From positions 4,331,501 to 4,395,500 of the forward strand of contig BSYO01000033.1 of the NCBI GenBank assembly GCA_033239525.1: a stretch of DNA of 64,000 nucleotides, given 5' to 3'. The notes beneath the pieces are model-generated. The model ran no database searches and was not told the DNA's origin. It worked only from the letters and a program-made list of their open reading frames with translations. Positions 55,101-64,000 of the stretch are shown piece by piece. The position numbers and the translations under genes were made by a program. This stretch comes from Nepenthes gracilis (taxonomy: Eukaryota > Streptophyta > Magnoliopsida > Caryophyllales > Nepenthaceae). Positions within the stretch are counted from its first letter, which is position 1; the number at the start of each line of letters is the position of its first letter.

Positions 55101-57732
55101 AAATCGGATTTTTGTCCTTAGTTATTTAAAATTCAAGTATTTTCTTTATCGATTGAAACCCAAAACAATATCGGCTTGCAAATCTGAAAAATTCAAATAT
55201 CGAGAAACGATCCAAAACTCTGTAAGTTAAAATATAGGACCTCAAATACCACACTCGCAATTGGCTTCAAAACCGATAATTATCAGATCTCAAATCGTAT
55301 ATAAGGAAAAATATTTTACTAATATCAGAGTATCGAAACTGACTTTCAAATATTATAAAGTCAATGTAAACATCGACATTATTACATCATCATCGATTGG
55401 ATGCAAAAATAACTGAAATAATTGAAAGTTGAAGGATTAATATTTGGAACATTAATTTATGTCAAAACAATAAGTCAATTACACCCCCCTAAGCTAAAAT
55501 CCGAACAGCAATCTCTCGATCGAAAACTCCTGTAAGTAATTTGAGCTTGTTAATCTGAAAGGGTTAGTAAATAAAAATAAGAATAAGCCAACTGCTCAAT
55601 AAGAAATATATAATATCATATATGGACATATGTATCAAAAGAATGTGTAGGAGTATGGCATGATCAAGTATCTGAAAAACCGATGACATCATTTTGATAA
55701 CTTAACATGCATGATCCCAAAATTGATGTTCAATATATACCGAATTGTATAAATGCAAAATCATGCTCAAATTTGAAATCTCAATGTCAAAATATTAAAC
55801 TATGTAAATACATGAAATATGCTTAAATCATGCTAAAACATAGGAGTCCAATGATTAGTAATGAAATTACTAACAAATGGTGAATATTAAAAATCGGGTT
55901 ATGATTGTTTTCATATAACCAAAGGTTATACGCTATTATTCAAAACCCGTCGTTGGGTCGTCTGCATATAACTTTTTAAACAAGGCCAAATATCGCTTTT
56001 TTGACCCGTAAATAATAGATATGATATTTGATTTACTAATAATATATTAGAACATATTTAAAAATATTCCATCAATTTTCTATAATGGTTCGTATATAAT
56101 CGAATTGAAAATTCTATTTAAATATGAATATATTTTCAGGTTTTCTCATAGCGGAGAAAATATGTTTCATCAAATTTATGTAGAATTTTTCTTTATCTTT
56201 TCTTCAAATTTATGACATATAAAAACACATAAAAATACGTGAACATTTGTAGGTCTTTTTAAAACATTTAGGAAGTATCCAAAACTGAAATTATAGGATT
56301 TTAGCATACTCAATGTAATTTCATCATTTTATTTCAGTTATAAAGTATGCATGTACAATTTTTATATAAATTCAAGACATGTAGAAATACATATTTTGAT
56401 ATTTAAGATATGCAAGTATAATGTTATAGAAACTTATCACTTAAATATAATATGCATAAATTTAAGACATGTATTTCATAGAAATTATATGATGTGGAAC
56501 TATGATCACATGTATACAAAGTATAAATATTTTAGATATAAAAATAAGATATGTATGAGCATTTGGAATGAGAAATGTTCAAAGAGATAACGAAAGATTA
56601 ATAGCAAAAGAAAGAGAGTTTGAATGTACTTGTCTTTACTTAATTTTTACCTAAAAATATTTTGATTTCTCTTTAATTTCTCCTTTTGCTCCATTCTCTC
56701 TCTTTTCCTCTTATCTTTCTCTCTCTTATATTAAAAACCTGCTTAAAATGACCCAAAATTGGCCAAACGGCCTATTTATAGAAAATTGGCGCACATGTGC
56801 TCATCAAGCATGAATCAGGCGCTAAAGAATAATCCATATCACGCAGAAGTGCCCCTAGGCACACATTAGGCGAATATTCTATCCCAAACATGCACGTGTG
56901 CTGCTCGAATGTACCTCAAGCATTGATAGATATTCTACCTAAAATGTGCTCATGCATAGACTAAGCGCATGTCAGGTATCACTTGATCTAATTTGTCCTA
57001 GTTTGAAACTTATTTTTTATCCGAAACCTTAATTATCATCAATAATTTATTAATATAATTAAATTAAATATAAGTAAAATAAGTATTTGGAATTCATATC
57101 TTACAAAATCAACAATGTGGAAGATAATTGAAGTGACTTTCTCTTATTTCTAGGTTCTTGTATCTGATCTTGTGGGAAAGAACATCCTCCTCTACTTTTC
57201 AGCACACTGGTGTCCTCCTTGCCGTGCTTTTCTGCCAAAACTCATTGAATTCTACCACAAAATAAAGGCAAAGGATGAATCATTTGAACTGATCTTCATC
57301 TCTAGTGACAGGGACCAGGCCTCCTTTGACGAGTTCTTTGCCAGTATGCCATGGTTAGCTCTTCCATTTGGTGACCCGAGGAATTTTTCTTTGAGTCGCC
57401 TGTTTAAGGTCTATGGCGTTCCTAAATCAGTTGCCATTGATTCAACTGGGAAGACTGTCACCACAGAAGCTAAAGACCTTATCACAGTACACGGTGCTGA
57501 GGCTTATCCCTTCACGGATGAGCGTTTGAAGGAAATCGAGGCGGGGTATGAGAAGATGGCCGTGGGATGGCCTCGGAAGGTAAAACATGCCATTCATGAG
57601 GATCATGAACTTGTGCTCGCCCGGGAAAGGATTTATACTTGCAACAGATGTGAGGAGGAGGGGAACGTGTGGTGCTTCAATTGTGAAGAATGTGATTTTG
57701 TTCTACACCCTAAGTGTGCTTTAGAGGGATGA
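52189..57732 (+). CDS. NRX1: nucleoredoxin 1-like, three thioredoxin-like domains plus C1/DC1-type zinc domain
   Basis: Exons: 52189-52278, 53128-53610, 53768-54247, 57154-57732; every intron is phase 0 and starts at a domain border. 543 residues. Domain 1 has the active site W-C-G-P-C (Cys50, Cys53). Domain 2 is degenerate, S-Y-R-L-C around 210-214, so only one Cys remains. Domain 3 has W-C-P-P-C (Cys371, Cys374). The C-terminus has a C1-like cluster, C-N-R-C-E-E-E with C-F-N-C-E-E-C, ending H-P-K-C. Plant NRX1 reduces disulfides of antioxidant enzymes such as catalase, in cytosol and nucleus. Compared with the family (about 570-580 residues) the tail is short: TGA at 57730 follows H-P-K-C-A-L-E-G, while another frame continues to 57807 with an I-C-D-G-D motif like the family's W-V-C-D-G-D/E. 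A frameshift at the very end is likely. Intron 3 holds a 2-kb LTR. Confidence 0.92.
55046..57105 (-). mobile_element. gypsy-type solo LTR inside intron 3 of NRX1
   Basis: Minus strand: starts TGTAAGATATGAATTCC at 57105 and ends ...GGACGTGACA at 55046, 2060 bp. Flanks are TAATC (55041-55045) and AAATC (57106-57110), a duplication with one mismatch. Start and end resemble the 2.5-kb LTR at 33758-36270. It lies 48 bp before the splice acceptor of the last NRX1 exon, with no sign of disturbed splice sites. The 79-codon AT-rich ORF inside it is not considered a gene. Confidence 0.78.
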
Positions 57733-59017
57733 TCAAGGTGCAAAGGGCTATCAAACGGGGAAGGATGTATTGATCTGTGATGGGGATGCTTCTGTTCTTA
57801 CCCCATAGCCGAACCAGCCTGTTACCTTTCTGGATTTGGATCTTTTGTTGCTGAGGAAAACAGGTCCCCATCCAATGTCGCATGAACCCGAAAATGAAGA
57901 GCTTTCTCTATATGACCAGGTACGTGTATGTGTAAAATGCCGCTTATCAACCAATGTGAACTTGAGAAGTTGATAAGGACGGCTTAAGCATTGCAATAAG
58001 ATCCGTGGTCATATGTTTAATTCTTAATATCATATGTCTGGACCTACTTAGGATATAAATTTTGTGGATAAAGTCATGTATTTAAAGTTGGTCTAAAACT
58101 CATGGAGCGTGGGCAGAGAATTTTGGTTACATTAATGAAAATTGTATATCTTTGACATGGAAGATTGGCTGATAGACATTTGTGTTATTTGCGCTTTTGT
58201 ACTTCAATGCAGATAGTGGAGGGCAGCTTTTATCATGGTCTCTCAAATATTGAGCTCTTTTACCATTCATATGGTTGAGATGGATCATTATAGTATAAAA
58301 GTTAAGAGAAAGCAATACATTAAAATATTATCTTAATTTTTACAATTCATTATTTTTTTGATGATATTGACTATGGAGAAGATAAAGTATCTTAACGTTT
58401 AGGAAAATCATGATAAAATTGAAAATGAAGGGTGATAAGAGAAGTGCTAAGTAACATTTGGTCTCAAAAAACCTTTAATACTTTACACCAATAATATTTT
58501 ATTTAAAACCGTATGGTATATGGTATGTTGGTCAAATACTTTTATGTATCTGTATTTGGTCAAATAATTGTTTAAGGGGAAAATCATATAGATATACGGT
58601 TGCCGAGAGGTCCTAAGTTATTTGATGAAGAAGAGGATCTTATGGTGAGAGAATGAATGGGATTAATTTTAAAAGCTTGTTGGTATAAGCTATTAAATAC
58701 GATGAGAGTTTTTAGCAGAATACAAGTTAAATAGTAAATTCAGTAGAAAAAGACTCGATCATTGACTAGATTTATCTTTACTTTTTTTTTGAAATTTTAG
58801 AATCTTTTCGATGTTTTGAAAATAAAAATAGTATATAAAAATTTATATTTAAAGTTTATTTCTCAAAAAGTCCGAAATCAGTTTCTATTTATTTGTAGTA
58901 TCTCTTTCTTTTTATCAAAGTTTACAAAATCTTGTAATATGGATTGATTGTATGATTTCTTCTAAAAGCTTTTAATATTAGAAACTAAATAAAAAGTTAA
59001 TAAAACTGAATTCAATC
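57733..59017 (+). other. 3' flank of NRX1 and AT-rich spacer
   Basis: The first 200-300 bp are likely 3' UTR, including the out-of-frame coding tail at 57728-57807. The rest is AT-rich and I recognise no gene or repeat. Confidence 0.5.
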
Positions 59018-59901
59018 TGTTGCGTACCGGTTTTTGAGGGTCCGGAGCAACACAAGTGTTTGAAGTTTGGAGTTAGAGAGAGAGAGATTGAGGCCGGATT
59101 TTTACGTGGAAAACCTCCCCTTGAAATGAGGAGGAAAAAACCACGAGGCTTGAAGCCTGAAATGGATCTTCACTATCGATCACTTGTTGTGTGCAAAATA
59201 CAAAGTTGGGAGAAACCCTTTCTTTTCCTTGTTTTATCTCCTTTTTCTTGCTAGGGAGGAAGGTCCAGAGGATCCTAGATGCTCGAAGAGATGTTGAGAG
59301 AAGGGTCCTTTCTTGTGGGCTCTAAGTGGGTATTTATAGAGAAATGTGGTTGTTGAAAATGTCCACGTGACTGTTGAAAATGCCACGTGGGTCGGCTTGG
59401 TCTTTCTGAGGAGGCCCACCTATTCTCGCCGATATGACCTACGCTGTGTCGGGCGCTTGCTGCCATGTCTGAAAGCTACCGCTAACGCCGCTAATTGGCC
59501 ATCTTTGTAAGGAATGTCGGTCTTGAAGCGATGAGGTATGTTCGGGTTCGATTCTTCTGGCCCGGTGGCGTGACACATGGGTTGCGTGTTCATTGGTAAT
59601 CGTGTTGGAATGGCATTCTCGGACATCCAGGAGCGTCCTCATCCTTTCATCGACCTTTTCGGCCTTTGGATGAGTCCATGGACTATATGTCATATCGCTT
59701 ATTACCGGATGGAATGAGAGAGTTACCGATGCGTTAAGCGCATTCTTTGACTTGCTAGGGGCCTTTGGGCTCATTGCGGAATGTCCTCGGGCTTCTTTAC
59801 ACCTTATGAGGTTTTGGACAAACTGACAGCTTGGACTTCCTGGGTCAAGTATTCGTTCCCTTACCCATTCCTTTAGGGACCCCGGGTATTGGAACCCAAC
59901 A
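59018..59901 (-). mobile_element. copia-type solo LTR, TSD CAATC
   Basis: On the minus strand it starts TGTTGGGTTCCAATACCC at 59901 and ends ...GGTACGCAACA at 59018, 884 bp, with perfect CAATC at 59013-59017 and 59902-59906. The minus strand has a CTCTATAAATACCCAC TATA box at about 59325-59342 and the GGTTTTCCACGTAAAAATCC leader near 59090-59120, both usual in copia LTRs. No coding domain adjoins it. Confidence 0.9.
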
Positions 59902-59906
59902 CAATC

Positions 59907-60262
59907 AAATCCTAAACAATTGTTTTCGTTATAGAGAAAAAATCGTTTCTTGTTTTTATAATAAATGATGGGTAATTCTTTATTTATAAAATAGAAATAT
60001 ATCTAATTCTTTAATTTACATAAATTTAATTTTTTTATAAAAATCAGACATATTAAAAAAATAATTTTTAATAAATTAAAATAAAACTCTATAAAATTAT
60101 ATTATTTAATTATTTTTAAGAAATTATTAAACATATAATATGTAATTTGTAACAATTCTAATTTATAAAACACCCAAAACTATAACTTACATAAAATAAA
60201 TCCAAAATAGGACAAAAATTGTGAATAATCAATATTCAAAATCCACAATAATAATAATAATG

Positions 60263-60304
<42 letters not shown>

Positions 60305-60690
60305 GAAGAAAAAAAAATGATTACACTCATAAGCAAATAAATCAGTGATGAAGAATCATATAATTCATCTCTATTCACCCAAGCAATTCCCAAAGTAAAA
60401 TCTACGAATATTTAAATAAATATTCAAAATAAAATCATAGAATTAATCACATAGAGCATACCATCGGTGGGGTTCGGCAAGACTCGATAATTAAGCCTCA
60501 ATCTTTTTCGGTTGGATGTGAGGTTTGCACAACTCGACCTTATGAATATATTTGAATATTATTACTAAACAATAATTATCCAAAAAAAAAAAAAGAATTC
60601 ATCAACTCATCTGATAAAAGGTGTTTACTCGTATTTAAACGAATGCTATACAGTTTCGCTTGGGCGCGAAAAATACTTTCGTCTTTGACA
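59907..60690. other. AT-rich spacer upstream of the MTOPVIB-like exons
   Basis: Contains an (AAT)n microsatellite at 60247-60303 and otherwise AT-rich sequence. The last 100-150 bp, from about 60590, are less AT-rich and may hold the 5' leader of the following gene. Confidence 0.5.
60247..60303. repeat. (AAT)n microsatellite
   Basis: About 19 triplets with one ATG interruption. Confidence 0.95.
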
Positions 60691-62039
60691 ATGGAAGCTT
60701 TGTCAGTACAGAAGCTCTGCAAGCAGGTACACTCTTCTGTGAAGCATTCATTCAAGTGGTTCCAAATGCGACTTCCTGTTTTGTGTCTTTGATCCAAACA
60801 ATTCATTTTGCGTCCATAACTCGAGAGACTCAATCATTCATCCATTCTTTTTTTTTTTCTTTTGATTGAAAAAAATTTAACTGTACACTGTCAGTTGATT
60901 GCGCTTGCAATTCAAAGATGCCGATTATCTGAAGGTCTCTGTAGACTCTCTGTTGTTATCAAGCGCTCTTTAGTTTCCGATCTCCGTCTCACTCATATTT
61001 CAAGTACCAATTCTTTCTCCTTTTCTTTAAGCAATATTTATTTTGTATGCTTTTAGAAATTGAGCATTGAAACGATTCAAAAAGGAGTTAGATGCTGCGA
61101 AACTGTTGTGATGTTCGAATGAAAAATAGTGATTAAGCTACTTGATTTTCTTTTCAAGTGCAAGAAATTTTAGTTCTAATTAACTGGAATTTTAACACAA
61201 GCTTTCAATAGTTACCAGTTATATTTGATTACATTGAGCTTCTGGAATAAAGATACAGTTCTTTTACGGTGGCCAGTTTCAGATACGGGTGCAGGAAGCA
61301 GCTTGGAGGAGTTCCTGGATTTGAAATGTGATCACAATTGTGTTGCTGCTCAACTATGGGGTCAGTATTGGACATACCAACGGTCCGTTTAGTCTGTGGA
61401 ATACGGAGAGCGTAAAAGAGGAGTAAAATTTGAAGAAAAATGGATAGGTGTAAATGGAGTAGTTCGATTGTTAGTTAATTATGTTTTAACATATCGAGAT
61501 TCTTTCCCATTCCTTTATTTTTGTCGAAAATTCCTCATTGGACATAAAAATTGAGCAAAAATAGGAGGTTTGATTTCCAAAATTTGATTACAAAAATATG
61601 AACAAAAATGGATAGATGCAAATAGAATAGTTCAATGGTTAGTCAACTGTGTTTTTACATTATCGTATTCTTTCCTATTCCTTCATTTTTATATCAAATC
61701 ACTTATTAGACATAGAAATGAGTGAATTTAGGAGGTTTATTTTCCAAAATTTCATTATTTAATATCACTACCATTGCCATTCCTCTTGTTCTCGCATTTC
61801 AAAATAATGGGCCTTGAGTCTTACAGCCTTCTGGCTACCTCCTTGACCACATCTGGCCTCTCTCTTTGAAAGGGATGGAAGGCTTCCTGCTGAGCACAAC
61901 ATGATCCAGATCTGATGTGCCTGACAAATGTTTCACACGTTGTTACTGTCATTTTTAAAATGAGTTCTCTATTCAATATCAACATTTTTTAACCCGTAGC
62001 GATATAATGCAGATGGAGTGCTTTCGGTCACAACTACTG
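60691..62039 (+). CDS. MTOPVIB: meiotic topoisomerase VI B-like protein, first four exons (partial)
   Basis: Proposed exons: 60691-60726, 60895-61003, 61277-61360, 62013-62039, all GT/AG with compatible phases (0, 1, 1, 1), encoding about 86 residues. Key pieces are L-I-A-L-A-I-Q-R-C-R-L-S, C-R-L-S-V-V-I-K-R-S, then across the exon 2/3 join I-S-I-S-D-T-G-A-G-S-S and L-E-E-F-L-D-L, then D-G-V-L-S-V-T-T-T-G. This is a GHKL-type ATPase N-terminus with a D-T-G-x-G motif but without the usual Asn in the first helix, as in plant MTOPVIB, the partner of SPO11-1/SPO11-2 in meiotic double-strand break formation. The assignment comes from recalled family features. No later exon is seen before a copia LTR begins at 62306, so the gene is either split by that insertion in an intron or truncated. 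Confidence 0.58.
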
Positions 62040-62305
62040 GTATGCTCCATCTCTCAATAAATTTGTTTTATGTGTTGGAAGATATTTTCGTGTGAAATTG
62101 CAAGAAAGTGTTTTGTGTCATTGGCTCTGTTTTCCACTCAGTTGCTACTGTAGAGTAGTGAGTGTCTTGGATGCCATTGTTTGTAGTGCAGATAATGCAA
62201 ATTCTAGCTATATGCAACATTCTTTTTCCTGTTTAGTGCTTAACAGTAATGATGATTGCAAAATTTAATTTATCTTCGTATTATATTCTCATTGTATGAT
62301 AATTT

Positions 62306-63083
62306 TGTTGGCGCAAAAACGGAAGACACGGTGACTGCTCGGACAGACCACTCTAACGCCAACAGAGATGAAATCTCGGACGGACGTGTAATAGTAGAGA
62401 TAGAATAAGTGAGAAAACACACACACAATATTTTAACGTGGAAAGACCCTTCTCAACTAAGGGAAAAACCACAAAAAATGCACTATAAACAGTTGATTGT
62501 TTATAAGAATGTTAGCTATACGAACCCAAACAAAGAGAACAGTTATAAGTGTATATCTCTCAATCTCTCCAGAAAAGTATCTCTCTCTCTATCTTTACAG
62601 TAAAAGCTTGCCCACAGCTCTCTCTATGCACACACAAGTGATGCACACCCTCTTTTCTCAAACAAAGGGCACAAGTATATATATATATATACAAGAGGCC
62701 TAGTGGCCGACCAGCCACCCTAGCAGTAGGATGGCAGGACCACACCTCCTAGGCCTCCCACAGCAGGCGCACGCCTAGCGTGCAAAGTAGCAGGCCTGTC
62801 GCCCCATTGGAAGTTGTAACCGCCTCAAACTTCCAATCAGGGTGGGTCAACTGCCCACCTGCAAATGCGGCTGCAGCAGACCTACAAAGAGAGAGTCAAC
62901 GCCTAGGCATTCAGAGTCATCGTCCAAGTCTTTAGCTACATCTCGGACATGACTCATCTAACAGGTCATCGTCCATTTTGACAGACTTTTCGGACTTATG
63001 TTCTCGGACATCTCCAATAGTCCGCGTCCATTTTTCTTCCACATGTCCGCGGACAAAACCCCACAAAGGGAGTGACCCCAACA
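62306..63083 (-). repeat. 3' LTR of the Tork-type copia
   Basis: Minus strand: starts TGTTGGGGTCACTCCC at 63083 and ends ...TTTTTGCGCCAACA at 62306, 778 bp. A TATATATATATATA box lies at 62675-62690, followed by the leader block GGTTTTTCCCTTAGTTGAG and CTTTCCACGTTAAAAT at 62430-62470. A GAGGAGAAG purine stretch precedes it at 63087-63096. Confidence 0.88.
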
Positions 63084-64000
63084 AACTTCTCCTCACGACC
63101 GAGTGGGAAGTGAAATTGGTCAGACCGGCAATGTCACAACAAGCTTCCAGCTTTCCCTTTGGCAAAACTTTAGTCAACATATCTGAGCCATTCTCATCCG
63201 TTCGGACCTTTTCAATTGATAACTGCCCATTATCAAAAATATTTCTTACCCAATGATATTGAACATCAATATGCTTCGACCTGGAATGGAATGAGGAGTT
63301 TTTACACAAGTAAATGGCACTTTGGCTATCACAGAGGACCTCGTACTCTCCTTTCCTTAGACTCAATTCTTGGACGAACCTTTTCATCCACGACATTTCC
63401 TTGTAGGCCTCGGTCACGACAATAAACTCTGCCTCCGTAGTCGAGAGGGCAACGCACTTCTGCAACTTGGACTGCCAGGAGACTGCCCCTCCCGCAAATT
63501 TTACCAAGTACCTGGAAGTTGATTTTCGAGAGTCAAATTCCCCGGCCACGTCTGCGTCTGTGTACCCAACCAGCTGAAGCTTCTCCCCTCCAAAATGCAA
63601 ACCCATCTTTGAAGTCCCACGGAGATATCTAAAAATCCACTTTACCGCGGACCAATGCTCCATCCCTGGGTTTGAGAGAAACCGGCTGACAAGACCAACC
63701 GCATGAACAATGTCCGGTCACGTACACATGGCCGCGTATATCAGACTACCAACGGCCGAGGAGTAAGGAATCTTACTCATGCGTGCTTTCTCTGTGTCCA
63801 TAGACGGACACTGTTGCTTGCTCAGCCTAAAGTGGTTGGCGAGAGGGCTACTGACAGACTTAGAGCTTTCCATGTTGAATCGCTGAAGCACCTTTTCAAC
63901 ATAGCCTTCTTGGGACAGCCAGAGCTTCTTGTCCCCTCAGTCACGAAGTATTCTGATCCTCAGAATCTGCTTCGCCGATCCGAGGTCTTTCTTTGCAAAA
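63084..64000 (-). pseudogene. copia RT C-terminus and RNase H of the Tork-type element
   Basis: Translation from 64000 downward gives L-W-L-S-Q-E-G-Y-V, P-L-A-N-H-F-R-L-S, then M-C-T followed by TGA and P-D-I-V-H-A-V (family: C-T-R-P-D-I), so an Arg codon became a stop near 63718. Another stop lies near 63938. From 63663 the frame is open: W-I-F-R-Y-L-R-G-T-S, G-Y-T-D-A-D (RNase H Asp), S-T-T-E-A-E-F (Glu), C-D-S-Q-S-A-I (Asp), H-S-R-S-K-H-I-D and D-M-L-T-K. All RNase H acidic residues are kept. The frame reads on into the LTR to 62932. Confidence 0.88.

Larger units (their letters stand above)
62306..64000 (-). mobile_element. Ty1/copia element of Tork/Tnt1 type, 3' part
   Basis: Minus strand: RT end and RNase H (63084-64000, running off the window) followed by a complete 3' LTR at 62306-63083. 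The residue patterns, such as P-Y-S-S-A-V-G-S-L-I-Y-A and S-T-T-E-A-E-F, match the Tnt1-94 type. It is the best preserved coding element of the window, with only a few stops. The other LTR lies to the right of the window. Confidence 0.88.

Noticed and set aside
60576..60833. 85-codon minus-strand ORF
   Set aside because: It overlaps the proposed first MTOPVIB exon in antisense and has no known domain.

Overview
The window reads as nuclear DNA of a flowering plant, most likely a eudicot. Its genes have short exons, GT/AG introns and AT-rich spacers, and about half of the sequence is LTR-retrotransposon material. I cannot name the species. Three host loci are visible: (1) a tandem pair of genes for a plastid-type NADPH-dependent alkenal/2-methylene-furanone reductase (zinc-independent medium-chain dehydrogenase family, AOR/EO type), called copy A (exons 16100-30230) and copy B (40480-46987); (2) a three-thioredoxin-domain nucleoredoxin of NRX1 type (52189-57732); (3) the first four exons of what looks like the meiotic topoisomerase VI B-like gene MTOPVIB (60691-62039).

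The reductase pair lies in a direct segmental duplication. Unit A runs from about 6345 to 38330 and unit B from about 38395 to 50800. The units match in 5' flank, all exons, all introns, 3' flank and a trailing AT-rich block. Unit A is about 2.5 times longer because it took two Tat-type Ty3/gypsy elements (7009-15401 and 16551-22959), a duplication with filler in intron 2, a tandem duplication of the 3' flank carrying a TRIM-like element, a copia LTR and a 2.5-kb gypsy solo LTR. Unit B gained only a truncated Tat solo LTR and a fragment of organellar large-subunit rRNA. Each copy therefore acts as the empty-site control for the other, which lets several insertions be delimited to the base.

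Copy B encodes a complete 392-residue protein with a chloroplast transit peptide. Copy A has lost the transit-peptide start codon and has a stop codon inside that region, but has gained an ATG exactly where the mature enzyme begins. Its remaining 318 codons are open and correctly spliced on paper.

Mobile elements by region: a decayed Ty1/copia at 1-3110; a copia solo LTR rich in W-box cores at 4884-5970; Tat element 1 on the minus strand with an antisense accessory ORF; Tat element 2 on the plus strand with gag and an antisense ORF but no pol; solo LTRs at 33758-36270, 38909-40026 (truncated), 50832-51656, 55046-57105 (inside an NRX1 intron) and 59018-59901; and the 3' half of a Tork/Tnt1-like copia at 62306-64000 inserted beside the MTOPVIB exons. 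I see no tRNA gene, CRISPR array or bacterial-type operon. The points most worth following are the predicted loss of plastid targeting in copy A, the antisense ORFs of the Tat elements, the W-box-dense LTRs and the MTOPVIB exons.
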